A stretch of DNA of 64,000 nucleotides from Anadara kagoshimensis. Taxonomy: Eukaryota > Mollusca > Bivalvia > Arcoida > Arcidae. The DNA is taken from NCBI GenBank assembly GCA_021292105.1, contig CM037871.1:23308057-23372056 (forward strand), in the 5' to 3' direction. The notes below the pieces were generated by a model. That model was not told the origin of the DNA, did no database searches, and was given only the letters and a program-made list of their open reading frames with translations. A program made the translations under genes and the position numbers. Below are positions 1-15,000 of this stretch, piece after piece (the first letter of the stretch is position 1; every line of letters begins with the position of its first letter).

Positions 1-3000
1 TTCGTGTCCGGAACAGAACTTTTGTACCGTAGCACTAGGATTATCAAACTTGGTTGTGTGGATGCATCATGTAAGGCGATGTGTCATGTACCAAATTTAG
101 GTCACTGTGACCTTGACTTTGACCTTGACCTCTATGGTAGTAAAACCTTGTGCATCTTTGTGTCCGGAACAGAACTTTTGTACCGTAGTAGAACCTAGGA
201 TTATCAAACTTGGTGTTGTGGATGCATCATGGGAAGCGATGTGTCATGTACCAAATTTAGGTCACTGTGACCTTGACTTTGACCTTTGAGCTCTATGATA
301 GTAAAACCTTGTGCATCTCCGTGTCCGAAACAGAACTTTTGTACCGTAGCACCTAGGATTATCAAACTTGGTATGGGGATGCATCAGGGAAGCGATGTGT
401 CATGTACCAAATTTAGGTCACTGTGACCTTGACTTTGACCTTTGACCTCTATGATAGTAAAACCTTGTGCATCTCGGTGTCCGAAACAGAACTTTTGTAC
501 CGTAGCACCTAGGATTATCAAACTGGTGTGTGGATGCATCATGGGAAGACGATGTGTCATTACCAAATTTAGGTCACTGTGACCTTGACTTTGACCTTTG
601 ACCTCTATGGTAGTAAAACCTTGTGCATCTTCGTGTCCGGAACAGAACTTTTGTACCGTAGAACCTAGGATTATCAAACTTGGTGTGTGGATGCATCATG
701 GCGAAGGCAATGTGTATTGTACCAATTTAGGTCACTGTGAGCTTGACTTTGACCTTTGACCTCTATGGTAGTAAAACCTTGTGCATCTTCGTGTCAGGAA
801 CAGAACTTTTGTACTAAGCACCTAGGATTATCAAACTTTATGTGTGGATGCATCATGGGAAGGCGATGTGTCATGTACCAAATTTAGGTCACTGTGACCT
901 TGACTTTGACCTTTGACCTCTATGGTAGTAAAACCTTGTGCATCTTCGTGTCCGGAACAGAACTTTTGTACCGTAGAACCTAGGATTATCAAACTTGGTG
1001 TGTGGATGCATCATGGGAAGACGATGTGTCATGTACCAAATTTAGGTCACTGTGACATTGACTTTGACCTTTGAGCTCTATGAGATTAAAACCTTGTGCA
1101 TCTCCGTGTCCGAAACAGAACTTTTGTACCGTAGCACCTAGGATTATCAAACTTGGTATGGAGATGCATCAAGGGAAGACGATGTGTCATTTACCAAATT
1201 TAGGTCACTGTGACCTTGACTTTGACCTTTGACCTCTATGTAGTAAAACCTTGTGCATCTTCGTGTCCGGAACAGAACTTTTGTACCGTAGAACCTAGGA
1301 TTATCAAACTTGGGTGTGGATGCATCATGCGAAGGCAATGTGTATTGTACCAAATTTAGGTCACCTTGAGCTTGACTTTGACCTTTGACCTCTATGGTAG
1401 TAAAACCTTGTGCATCTTCGTGTCCGGAACAGAACTTTTGTACCGTAGAACCTAGGATTGTCAAACTTGGTGTGTGGATGCATCTGGGAAGACGATGTGT
1501 CATGTACCAAATTTAGGTCACTGTGACCTTGACTTTGACCTTTGAGCTTATGATAGTAAAACCTTCTGCATCTTCGTGTCCGGAACAGAACTTTGTACCG
1601 TAGAACCTAGGATTATCAAACTTTATGTGTGGATGCATCATGCGAAGGCAATGTGTCATGTACGAAATTTAGGTCACTGTGACCTTGATTTGACCTTTGA
1701 CCTCTATGGTAGTAAAACCTTGTGCATCTTCGTGTCCGGAACAGAACTTTTGTACTAGCACCTAGGATTATCAAACTTGGTGTGTGGATGCATCATGGGA
1801 AGGACGATGTGTCATGTACCAAATTTAGGTCACTGTGACCTTGACTTTGACCTTTGAGCTCTATGATAGTAAAACCTTGTGCATCTCCGTGTCCAAAACA
1901 GAACTTTTGTACCGTAGCACCTAGGATTATCAAACTTGGTATGGGGATGCATCAAGGGAAGGCGATGTGTCTTGTACCAAATTTAGGTCACTGTGACCTT
2001 GACTTTGACCTTTGACCTCTATGATAGTAAAACCTTGTGCATCTCGTGTCCGAAACAGAACTTTTGTACCGTACCACCTAGGATTATCAAACTTGGAGTG
2101 TCGATGCATCATGGGAAGGCGATGTGTCATTTACCAAATTTAGGTCACTGTGACCTTGACTTTGACCTCTATGGTAGTAAAAACCTTGTGCATCTTCGTG
2201 TCCGGAACAGAACTTTTGTACCGTAACCTAGGATTATCAAACTTGGGTGTGGATGCATCTTGGGAAGACGATGTGTCATGTACCAAATTTCAGGTCACTG
2301 TGACCTTGACTTTGACCTTTGAGTTTATGATAGTAAAACCTTGTGCATCTTCGTGTCCGGAACAGAACTTTTGTACCGTAGAACCTAGGATTATCAAACT
2401 TTATGTGTGGATGCATCATGCGAAGGCAATGTGTCATGTACCAAATTTAGGTCACTGTGACCTTGATTTTGACCTTTGACCTCTATGGTAGTAAAACCTT
2501 GTGCATCTTCGTGTCCGGAACAGAACTTTTGTACCTAGCACCTATGATTATCAAGCTTTATGTGTGGATGCATCTTAGAAGGCGATGTGTCATGTACCAA
2601 ATTTAGGTCACTGTGACCTTGACTTTGACCTTTGACCTCTATGGTAGTAAAACCTTGTGCATCTTCGTGTCCCAACATAAGTTTTGTACCGTAGAACCTA
2701 GGATTATCAAACTTGGTGTGTGGATGCATCATGTGAAGACGATGTGTTATGTACCAAATTTAGGTCACTGTGACCTTGACTTTGACCTTAGAGCTTTATG
2801 ATAGTAAAACCTTGTGCATCTTCGTGTCCGGAAAAGAACTTTTGTACTAAGCACCTAGGATTATCAAACTTTATGTGTGGATGCATCATGCGAAGGCAAT
2901 GTGTCATGTACCAAATTTAGGTACTGTGAGCTTGACTTTGACCTTTGACCTCTATGTAGTAAAACCTTGTGCATCTTCGTGTCCGGAACAGAACTTTGTA

Positions 3001-6000
3001 CCGTAGAACCTAGGATTATCAAACTTGGTGTGTGGATGCATCATGAGAAGACGATGTGTCATGTACCAAATTTAGGTCACTGTGACCTTGACTTTGACGT
3101 TTGAGCTTATGATAGTAAAACCTTGTGCATCTTTGTGTCCGGAACAGAACTTTTGTACTAAGCACCTAGGATTATCAAACTTTATGTGCGGATGCATCAT
3201 GCGAAGGCAATGTGTCATGTACCAAATTTAGGTCACTGTGAGCTTGACTTTGACCTTTGACCTCTATGTAGTAAAACCTTGTGCATCTTCGTGTCCGGAA
3301 CAGAACTTTTGTACCGTAGCACCTGGGTTTTCACCACTTGGTGGTGGATGCACTATGAAAAGTGCATAATCTGCACAAGTACTATCATAATAAGTTGGTT
3401 CTTTCCGACTTTGACCTTTGACCTCTATGATAGTAAAACCTTATGCATCTCGGTGTCCGGAACAGAACTTTTGTACCGTAGAACCTAGGATTATCAAACT
3501 TGGTATGTGGATGCATCATGGGAAGGCGATGTGTCATGTACCAAATTTAGGTCACTGTGACCTTGACTTTGACCTTTGAGCTCTATGATAGTAAAATCTT
3601 GTGAATCTTCGTGTCCGGAACAGAACTCCGGAACAGAACTTTTGTACTAAGCACCTAGGATTATCAAACTTTATGTGTGGATGCATCATGGGAAGGCGAT
3701 GTGTCATGTACCAAATTTAGGTCACTGTGACCTTGACTTTGACCTTTGAGCTCTATGATAGTAAAACCTTGTGCATCTCGTGTCCGGAACAGAACTCCGG
3801 AACAGAACTTTTGTACTAAGCACCTAGGATTATCAAACTTATGTGTGGATGCATCATGGGAAGGCGATGTGTCATGTACCAAATTTAGGTCACTGTGACG
3901 TTGACTTTGTCCTTGAGCTTTATGATAGTGAAACCTTGTGCAACTTGGTTTCCGGACAGAACCTTTTATACCGTAGCACCTAGGATTATTAAACTTGGTG
4001 TGGATGCATCATGGGAAGGCGATGTCGTCATGTACCAAATTTAGGTCACTGTGACCTTGATTTTGACCTTTGAGCTCTATGATAGTAAAACCTTGTGCAT
4101 CTCCGTGTCCGAAACAGAACTTTTGTACCGTAGCACCAAGGATTATCAAACATGGTATGGGGATGCATCATGGGAAGGGCTGAGTGTGTCATGTAAATTT
4201 AGGTTCACTGTGACCTTGACTTTGACCTTGAGCTTTATGATAGTAAAACCTTGTGCATCTTCGTGTCCGGAACAGAACTTTTGTACCGTAGCACCTAGGA
4301 TTATCAAACTTGGTGTGTGGATGCATCATGGGAAGACAACGTGTCATGTACCAAATTTAGGTCACTGTGACCTTGACTTTGATCTTTGAGCTTTATGATA
4401 GTAAAACCTTGTGCATCTTCGTGTCCAGAACAGAACTTTTGTACCGTAGCACCTAGGATTATCAAACTTGGTGTGTGGATGCATCATGTAAGGCGATGTG
4501 TCATGTACCAAATTTAGGTCACTGTGACCTTGACTTTGACCTTTGACCTCTATGATAGTAAAACCTTGTGCATCTCGGTGTCCGGAACAGAACTTTTGTA
4601 CCGTAGCACCTAGGATTATCAAACTTGGTATGGGGATGCATCATGGGAAGGCGATGTGTCATGTACCAAATTTAGGTCACTGTGACCTTGACTTTGACCT
4701 TTGACCTCTATGGTAGTAAAACCTTGTGCATCTTCGTGTCCGGAACAGAACTTTTGTACTAAGCACCTATGATTATCAAACTTTATGTGTGCATGCATCT
4801 TGGGAAGGTGATGTGTCATGTACCAAATTAAGGTCACTGTGACCTTGACTTTGACCTTTGACCTCTATGGTAGTAAAACCTTGTGCATCTTTGTGTCCGG
4901 AACAGAACTTTTGTACCGTAGAACCTAGGATTATCAAACTTGGTGTGTGGATGCATCATGGGAAGACGATGTGTCATGTACCAAATTTAGGTCACTGTGA
5001 CCTTGACTTTGACCTTTGAGCTCTATGATAGTAAAACCTTGTGCATCTCCGTGTCCGAAACAGAACTTTTGTACCGTAGCACCTAGGATTATCAAACTTG
5101 GTATGGGGATGCATCAAGGGAAGGCGATGTGTCTTGTACCAAATTTCGGTCACTGTGACCTTTACTTTGACCTTTGACCTCTATGATAGTAAAACCTTGT
5201 GCATCTCGGTGTCCGAAACAGAACTTTTGTACCGTAGCACCTAGGATTATCAAACTTGGTGTGTGGATGCATCATGGGAAGACGATGTGTCATTTACCAA
5301 ATTTAGGTCACTGTGACCTTGACTTTGACCTTTGACCTCTATGGTAGTAAAACCTTGTGCATCTTCGTGTCCGGAACAGAACTTTTGTACCGTAGAACCT
5401 AGGATTATCAAACTTGGTGTGTGGATGCATCATGCGAAGGCAATGTGTATTGTACCAAATTTAGGTCACTGTGAGCTTGACTTTGACCTTTGACCTCTAT
5501 GGTAGTAAAACCTTGTGCATCTTCGTGTCAGGAACAGAACTTTTGTACTAAGCACCTAGGATTATCAAACTTTATGTGTGGATGCATCATGGGAAGGCGA
5601 TGTGTCATGTACCAAATTTAGGTCTCTGTGACCTTGACTTTGACCTTTGACCTCTATGGTAGTAAAACCTTGTGCATCTTCGTGTCCGGAACAGAACTTT
5701 GTACCGTAGAACCTAGGATTATCAAACTTGGTGTGTGGATGCATCATGGGAAGACGATGTGTCATGTACCAAATTTAGGTCACTGTGACATTGACTTTGA
5801 CCTTTGAGCTCTATGATAGTAAAACCTTGTGCATCTCCGTGTCCGAAACAGAACTTTTGTACCGTAGCACCTACGATTATCAAACTTGGTATGGAGATGC
5901 ATCAAGGGAAGACGATGTGTTTTTACCAAATTTAGGTCACTGTGACCTTGACTTTGACCTTTGACCTATATGGTAGTAAAACCTTGTGCATCTTCGTGTC

Positions 6001-9000
6001 CGGAACAGAACTTTTGTACCGTAGAACCTAGGATTATCAAACTTGGTGTGTGGATGCATCATGCGAAGGCGAATGTGTATTGTACCAAATTTAGGTCACT
6101 TGAGCTTGACTTTGACCTTTGACCTCTATGGTAGTAAAACCTTGTGCATCTTTGTGTCCGAACAGAACTTTTGTACCGTAGACCTAGGATTGTCAACTTG
6201 GTGTGTGGATGCATCTTGGGAAGACGATGTGTCATGTACCAAATTCAGGTCACTGTGACCTTGACTTTGACCTTTGAGCTTATGATAGTAAAACCTTCTC
6301 TCTTCGTGTCCGGAACAGAACTTTTGTACCGTAGAACCTAGGATTATCAAACTTTATGTGTGGATGCATCATGCGAAGGCAATGTGTCATGTACCAAATT
6401 TAGGTCACTGTGACCTTGATTTTGACCTTTGACCTCTATGGTAGTAAAACCTTGTGCATCTTCGTGTCCGGAACAGAACTTTTATACTAAGCACCTAGGA
6501 TTATCAAACTTGGTGTGTGGATGCATCATGGGAAGACGATGTGTCATGTACCAAATTTAGGTCACTGTGACCTTGACTTTGACCTTTGAGCTCTATGATA
6601 GTAAAACCTTGTGCATCTCCGTGTCCGAAACAGAACTTTTGTACCGTAGCACCTAGGATTATCAAACTTGGTATTGGGATGCATCAAGGGAAGGCGATGT
6701 GTCTTGTACCAAATTTAGGTCACTGTGACCTTGACTTTGACCTTTGACCTCTATGATAGTAAAACCTTGTGCATCTCGGTGTCCGAAACAGAACTTTTGT
6801 ACCGTACCACCTAGGATTATCAAACTTGGAGTGTCGATGCATCATGGGAAGGCGATGTGTCATTTACCAAATTTAGGTCACTGTGACCTTGACTTTGACC
6901 TCTATGGTAGTAAAACCTTGTGCATCTTCGTGTCCGGAACAGAACTTTTGTACCGTAGAACCTAGGATTATCAAACTTGGTGTGTGGATGCATCTTGGGA
7001 AGACGATGTGTCATGTACCAAATTCAGGTCACTGTGACCTTGACTTTGACCTTTGACCTCTATGATAGTAAAACCTTGTGCATCTCGGTGTCCGGAACAG
7101 AACTTTTGTACCGTAGAACCTAGGATTATCAAACTTTATGTGTGGATGCATCATGCGAAGGCAATGTGTCATGTACCAAATTTAGGTCACTGTGACCTTG
7201 ATTTTGACCTTTGACCTCTATGGTAGTAAAACCTTGTGCATCTTCGTGTCCGGAACAGAACTTTTGTACTAAGCACCTATGATTATCAAGCTTTATGTGT
7301 GGATGCATCCTTAGAAGGCGATGTGTCATGTACCAAATTTAGGTCACTGTGACCTTGACTTTGACCTTTGACCTCTATGGTAGTAAAACCTTGTGCATCT
7401 TCGTGTCCCCAACATAAGTTTTGTACCGTAGAACCTAGATTATCAAACTTGGTGTGTGGATGCATCATGTGAAGACGATGTGTTATGTACCAAATTTAGG
7501 TCACTGTGACCTTGACTTTGACCTTAGAGCTTTATGATAGTAAAACCTTGTGCATCTTCGTGTCCGAAAAGAACTTTTGTACTAGCACCTAGGATTATCA
7601 AACTTTATGTGTGGATGCATCATGCGAAGGCAATGTGTCATGTACCAAATTTAGGTTACTGTGAGCTTGACTTTGACCTTTGACCTCTATGGTAGTAAAA
7701 CCTTGTGCATCTTCGTGTCCGGAACAGAACTTATGTACCGTGAACCTAGGATTATCAAACTTGTGTGTGGATGCATCATGGAAGACGATGTGTCATGTAC
7801 CAAATTTAGGTCACTGTGACCTTGACTTTGACGTTTGAGCTTTGATAGTAAAACCTTGTGCATCTTTGTGTCCGTAACAGAACTTTTGTACTAACACCTA
7901 GGATTATCAAACTTTATGTGCGGATGCATCATGCGAAGGCATGTCATGTACCAAATTTAGGTCACTGTGAGCTTGACTTTGACCTTTGACCTCTATGTAG
8001 TAAAACCTTGTGCATCTTCGTGTCCGGAACAGAACTTTTGTACCGTAGCACCTGGGATTATCAAACTTGGTGTGTGGATGCATCATGTAAGGCGATGTGT
8101 CATGTACCAAATTTAGGTCACTGTGACCTTGACTTTGACCTTTGACCTCTATGATAGTAAAACCTTGTGCATCTCGTGTCCGGAAGAACTTTTGTACCGT
8201 AGAACCTAGGATTATCAAACTTGGTATGTGGATGCATCATGGGAAGGCGATGTGTCATGTACCAATTTAGGTCACTGTGACGTTGACTTTGTCCTTTGAG
8301 CTTTATGAGTGAAACCTTGTGCATCTTCGTGTCCGAAACAGAACTTTTGTACCGTAGCACCTAGGATTATCAAACTTGTATGGGATGCATCAGGGAAGGC
8401 GATGTGTCATGTACCAAATTTAGGTCACTGTGACCTTGACTTTGACCTTTGAGCTCTATGATAGTAAAATCTTGTGCATCTTCGTGTCCGGAACAGACTC
8501 CGGACAGAACTTTTGTACTAAGCAACCTAGGATTATCAAACTTTATGTGTGGATGCATCATGGGAAGGCGATGTGTCATGTACCAAATTTAGGTCACTGT
8601 GACCTTGACTTTGACCTTTGAGCTCTATGATAGTAAAACCTTGTGCATCTTCGTGTCCGGAACAGAACTCCGGAACAGAACTTTTGTACTAAGCACCTAG
8701 GATTATCAAACTTTATGTGTGGATGCATCATGGGAAGGCGATGTGTCATGTACCAAATTTAGGTCACTGTGACGTTGACTTTGTCCTTTGAGCTTTATGA
8801 TAGTGAAACCTTGTGCAACTTGGTTTCCGGAACAGAACCTTTATACCGTAGCACCTAGGATTATTAAACTTGGTGTGTGGATGCATCATGGGAAGGCGAT
8901 GTGTCATGTACCAAATTTAGGTCACTGTGACCTTGATTTTGACCTTTGAGCTCTATGATAGTAAAACCTTGTGCATCTCCGTGTCCGAAACAGAACTTTT

Positions 9001-12000
9001 GTACCGTAGCACCAAGGATTATCAAACATGGTATGGGGATGCATCATGGGAAGGCAATGTGTCATGTAAATTTAGGTCACTGTGACCTTGACTTTGACCT
9101 TTGACCTCTATGATAGTAAAACCTTGTGCATCTTCGTGTCCGGAACAGAACTTTTGTACCGTAGCACCTAGGATTATCAAACTTGGTGTGTGGATGCATC
9201 ATGGGAAGACAACGTGTCATGTACCAAATTTAGGTCACTGTGACCTTGACTTTGATCTTTGAGCTTTATGATAGTAAAACCTTGTGCATCTTCGTGTCCA
9301 GAACAGAACTTTTGTACCGTAGCACCTAGGATTATCAAACTTGGTGTGTGGATGCATCATGTAAGGCGATGTGTCATGTACCAAATTTAGGTCACTGTGA
9401 CCTTGACTTTGACCTTTGACCTCTATGATAGTAAAACCTTGTGCATCTCGGTGTCCGGAACAGAACTTTTGTACCGTAGCACCTAGGATTATCAAACTTG
9501 GTATGTGGATGCATCATGGGAAGGCGATGTGTCATGTACCAAATTTAGGTCACTGTCACCTTGACTTTGACCTTTGACCTCTATGGTAGTAAAACCTTGT
9601 GCATCTTCGTGTCCGGAACAGAACTTTTGTACTAAGCACCTATGATTATCAAACTTTATGTGTGCATGCATCTTGGGAAGGTGATGTGTCATGTACCAAA
9701 TTAAGGTCACTGTGACCTTGACTTTGACCTTTGACCTCTATGGTAGTAAAACCTTGTGCATCTTTGTGTCCGGAACAGAACTTTTGTACCGTAGAACCTA
9801 GGATTATCAAACTTGGTGTGTGGATGCATCATGGGAAGACGATGTGTCATGTACCAAATTTAGGTCACTGTGACCTTGACTTTGACCTTTGAGCTCTATG
9901 ATAGTAAAACCTTGTGCATCTCCGTGTCCGAAACAGAACTTTTGTACCGTAGCACCTAGGATTATCAAACTTGGTATGGGGATGCATCAAGGGAAGGCGA
10001 TGTGTCTTGTACCAAATTTCGGTCACTGTGACCTTTACTTTGACCTTTGACCTCTATGATAGTAAAACCTTGTGCATCTCGTGTCCGAACAGAACTTTTG
10101 TACCGTACACCTAGGATTATCAAACTTGGTGTGTGGATGCATCATGGGAAGACGATGTGTCATTACCAAATTTAGGTCACTGTGACCTTGACTTTGACCT
10201 TTGACCTCTATGGTAGTAAAACCTTGTGCATCTTCGTGTCCGGAACAGAACTTTTGTACCGTAGAACCTAGGATTATCAAACTTGGTGTGTGGATGCATC
10301 ATGCGAAGGCAATGTGTATTGTACCAAATTTAGGTCACTGTGAGCTTGACTTTGACCTTTGACCTCTATGGTAGTAAAACCTTGTGCATCTTCGTGTCAG
10401 GAACAGAACTTTTGTACTAAGCACCTAGGATTATCAAACTTTATGTGTGGATGCATCATGGGAAGGCGATGTGTCATGTACCAAATTTAGGTCTCTGTGA
10501 CCTTGACTTTGACCTTTGACCTCTATGGTAGTAAAACCTTGTGCATCTTCGTGTCCGGAACAGAACTTTTGTACCGTAGAACCTAGGATTATCAAACTTG
10601 GTGTGTGGATGCATCATGGGAAGACGATGTGTCATGTACCAAATTTAGGTCACTGTGACATTGACTTTGACCTTTGAGCTCTATGATAGTAAAACCTTGT
10701 GCATCTCCGTGTCCGAAACAGAACTTTTGTACCGTAGCACCTACGATTATCAAACTTGGTATGGAGATGCATCAAGGGAAGACGATGTGTCATTTACCAA
10801 ATTTAGGTCACTGTGACCTTGACTTTGACCTTTGACCTCTATGGTAGTAAAACCTTGTGCATCTTCGTGTCCGGAACAGAACTTTTGTACCGTAGAACCT
10901 AGGATTATCAAACTTGGTGTGTGGATGCATCATGCGAAGGCAATGTGTATTGTACCAAATTTAGGTCACCTTGAGCTTGACTTTTACCTTTGACCTCTAT
11001 GGTAGTAAAACCTTGTGCATCTTTGTGTCCGGAACAGAACTTTTGTACCGTAGAACCTAGGATTGTCAAACTTGGTGTGTGGATGCATCTTGGGAAGACG
11101 ATGTGTCATGTACCAAATTCAGGTCACTGTGACCTTGACTTTGACCTTTGAGCTTTATGATAGTAAAACCTTCTGCATCTTCGTGTCCGGAACAGAACTT
11201 TTGTACCGTAGAACCTAGGATTATCAAACTTTATGTGTGGATGCATCATGCGAAGGCAATGTGTCATGTACCAAATTTAGGTCACTGTGACCTTGATTTT
11301 GACCTTTGACCTCTATGGTAGTAAAACCTTGTGCATCTTCGTGTCCGGAACAGAACTTTTGTACTAAGCACCTAGGATTATCAAACTTGGTGTGTGGATG
11401 CATCATGGGAAGACGATGTGTCATGTACCAAATTTAGGTCACTGTGACCTTGACTTTGACCTTTGAGCTCTATGATAGTAAAACCTTGTGCATCCGTGTC
11501 CGAACAGAACTTTTGTACCGTAGCACCTAGGATTATCAAACTTGGTATTGGGATGCATCAAGGGAAGGCGATGTGTCTTGTACCAAATTTAGGTCACTGT
11601 GACCTTGACTTTGACCTTTGACCTCTATGATAGTAAAACCTTGTGCATCTCGGTGTCCGAAACAGAACTTTTGTACCGTACCACCTAGGATTATCAAACT
11701 TGGAGTGTCGATGCATCATGGGAAGGCGATGTGTCATTTACCAAATTTAGGTCACTGTGACCTTGACTTTGACCTCTATGGTAGTAAAACCTTGTGCATC
11801 TTCGTGTCCGGAACAGAACTTTTGTACCGTAGAACCTAGGATTATCAAACTTGGTGTGTGGATGCATCTTGGGAAGACGATGTGTCATGTACCAAATTCA
11901 GGTCACTGTGACCTTGATTTTGACCTTTGACCTCTATGGTAGTAAAACCTTGTGCATCTTCGTGTCCGGAACAGAACTTTTGTACTAAGCACCTATGATT

Positions 12001-15000
12001 ATCTAGCTTTATGTGTGGATGCATCCTTAGAAGGCGATGTGTCATGTACCAAATTTAGGTCACTGTGACCTTGACTTTGACCTTTGAGCTTTATGATAGT
12101 AAAACCTTGTGCATCTTCGTGTCCGGAACAGAACTTTTGTACCGTAGAACCTAGGATTATCAAACTTTATGTGTGGATGCATCATGCGAAGGCAATGTGT
12201 CATGTACCAAATTTAGGTCACTGTGACCTTGATTTTGACCTTTGACCTCTATGGTAGTAAAACCTTGTGCATCTTCGTGTCCGGAACAGAACTTTTGTAC
12301 TAAGCACCTATGATTATCAAGCTTTATGTGTGGATGCATCCTTAGAAGGCGATGTGTCATGTACCAAATTTAGGTCACTGTGACCTTGACTTTGACCTTT
12401 GACCTCTATGGTAGTAAAACCTTGTGCATCTTCGTGTCCCCAACATAAGTTTTGTACCGTAGAACCTAGGATTATCAAACTTGGTGTGTGGATGCATCAT
12501 GTGAAGACGATGTGTTATGTACCAAATTTAGGTCACTGTGACCTTGACTTTGACCTTAGAGCTTTATGATAGTAAAACCTTGTGCATCTTCGTGTCCGGA
12601 AAAGAACTTTTGTACTAAGCACCTAGGATTATCAAACTTTATGTGTGGATGCATCATGCGAAGGCAATGTGTCATGTACCAAATTTAGGTTACTGTGAGC
12701 TTGACTTTGACCTTTGACCTCTATGGTAGTAAAACCTTGTGCATCTTCGTGTCCGGAACAGAACTTATGTACCGTAGAACCTAGGATTATCAAACTTGGT
12801 GTGTGGATGCATCATGAGAAGACGATGTGTCATGTACCAAATTTAGGTCACTGTGACCTTGACTTTGACGTTTGAGCTTTATGATAGTAAAACCTTGTGC
12901 ATCTTTGTGTCCGGAACAGAACTTTTGTACTAAGCACCTAGGATTATCAAACTTTATGTGCGGATGCATCATGCGAAGGCAATGTGTCATGTACCAAATT
13001 TAGGTCACTGTGAGCTTGACTTTGACCTTTGACCTCTATGGTAGTAAAACCTTGTGCATCTTCGTGTCCGGAACAGAACTTTTGTACCGTAGCACCTGGG
13101 ATTATCAAACTTGGTGTGTGGATGCATCATGTAAGGCGATGTGTCATGTACCAAATTTAGGTCACTGTGACCTTGACTTTGACCTTTGACCTCTATGATA
13201 GTAAAACCTTATGCATCTCGGTGTCCGGAACAGAACTTTTGTACCGTAGAACCTAGGATTATCAAACTTGGTATGTGGATGCATCATGGGAAGGCGATGT
13301 GTCATGTACCAAATTTAGGTCACTGTGACCTTGACTTTGACCTTTGAGCTCTCTGATAGTAAAATCTTGTGCATCTCCGTGTCCGAAACAGAACTTTTGT
13401 ACCGTAGCACCTAGGATTATCAAACTTGGTATGGGGATGCATCAAGGGAAGGCGATGTGTCTTGTACCAAATTTAGGTCACTGTGACCTTGACTTTGACC
13501 TTTGACCTCTATGATAGTAAAACCTTGTGCATCTCGGTGTCCGAAACAGAACTTTTGTACCGTAGCACCTAGGATTATCAAACTTGGTGTGTAGATGCAT
13601 CATGGGAAGACGATGTGTCATTTACCAAATTTAGGTCACTGTGACCTTGACTTTGACCTTTGACCTCTATGGTAGTAAAACCTTGTGCATCTTCGTGTCC
13701 GGAACAGAACTTTTGTACCGTAGAACCTAGGATTATCAAACTTGGTGTGTGTATGCATCTTGGGAAGACGATGTGTCATGTACCAAATTCAGGTCACTGT
13801 GACCTTGACTTTGACCTTTGAGCTTTATGATAGTAAAACCTTATGCATCTTCGTGTCCGGAACAGAACTTTTGTACCGTAGAACCTAGGATTATCAAACT
13901 TTATGTGTGGATGCATCATGCGAAGGCAATGTGTCATGTACCAAATTTAGGTCACTGTGACCTTGACTTTGACCTTTGACCTCTATGGTAGTAAAACCTT
14001 GTGCATCTTTGTGTCCGGAACATAACTTTTGTACCGTAGAACCTAGGATTATCAAACTTGGTGTGTGGATGCATCATGTGAAGATGATGTGTCATGTACC
14101 AAATTTAGGTCACTGTGACCTTGACTTTGACCTTAGAGCTTTATGATAGTAAAACCTTGTGCATCTTCGTGTCCGGAACAGAACTTTTGTACTAAGCACC
14201 TAGGATTATCAAACTTTATGTGTGGATGCATCATGCGAAGGCAATGTGTCATGTACCAAATTTAGGTCACTGTGACCTTGACTTTTACCTTTGACCTCTA
14301 TGGTAGTAAAACCTTGTGCATCTTCGTGTCCGGAACAGAACTTTTGTACCGTAGAACCTAGGATTATCAAACTTGGTGTGTGGATGCATCATGGGAAGAC
14401 GATGTGTCATGTACCAAATTTAGGTCACTGTGACCTTGACTTTGACCTTTGAGCTTTATGATAGTAAAACCTTGTGCATCTTCGTGTCCGGAACAGAACT
14501 TTTGTACTAAGCACCTAGGATTATCAAACTTTATGTGTGGATGCATCATGGGAGAGCGATGTGTCATGTACCAAATTTAGGTTACTGTGACCTTGACTTT
14601 GACCTTTGAGCTCTATGGTAGTAAAACCTTGTGCATCTCGGTGTCCGGAACAGAACTTTTGTACCGTAAACCTAGGATTATCAAACTTGGTGTGTGGATG
14701 CATCGTCAGAAGGCGATGTGTCATGTACCAAATTTAGGTCACTGTGACCTTGACTTTGACCTTTGAGCTCTATGATAGTAAAATCTTGTGCATCTCCGTG
14801 TCCGAAACAGAACTTTTGTACCGTAGCACTTAGGATTATCAAACTTGGTATGGGGATGCATCAAGGGAAGGCGATGTGTCTTGTACCAAATTTAGGTCAC
14901 TGTGACCTTGACTTTGACCTTTGACCTCTATGATAGTAAAACCTTGTGCATCTCGGTGTCCGGAACAGAACTTTTGTACCGTACCACCTAGGATTATCAA

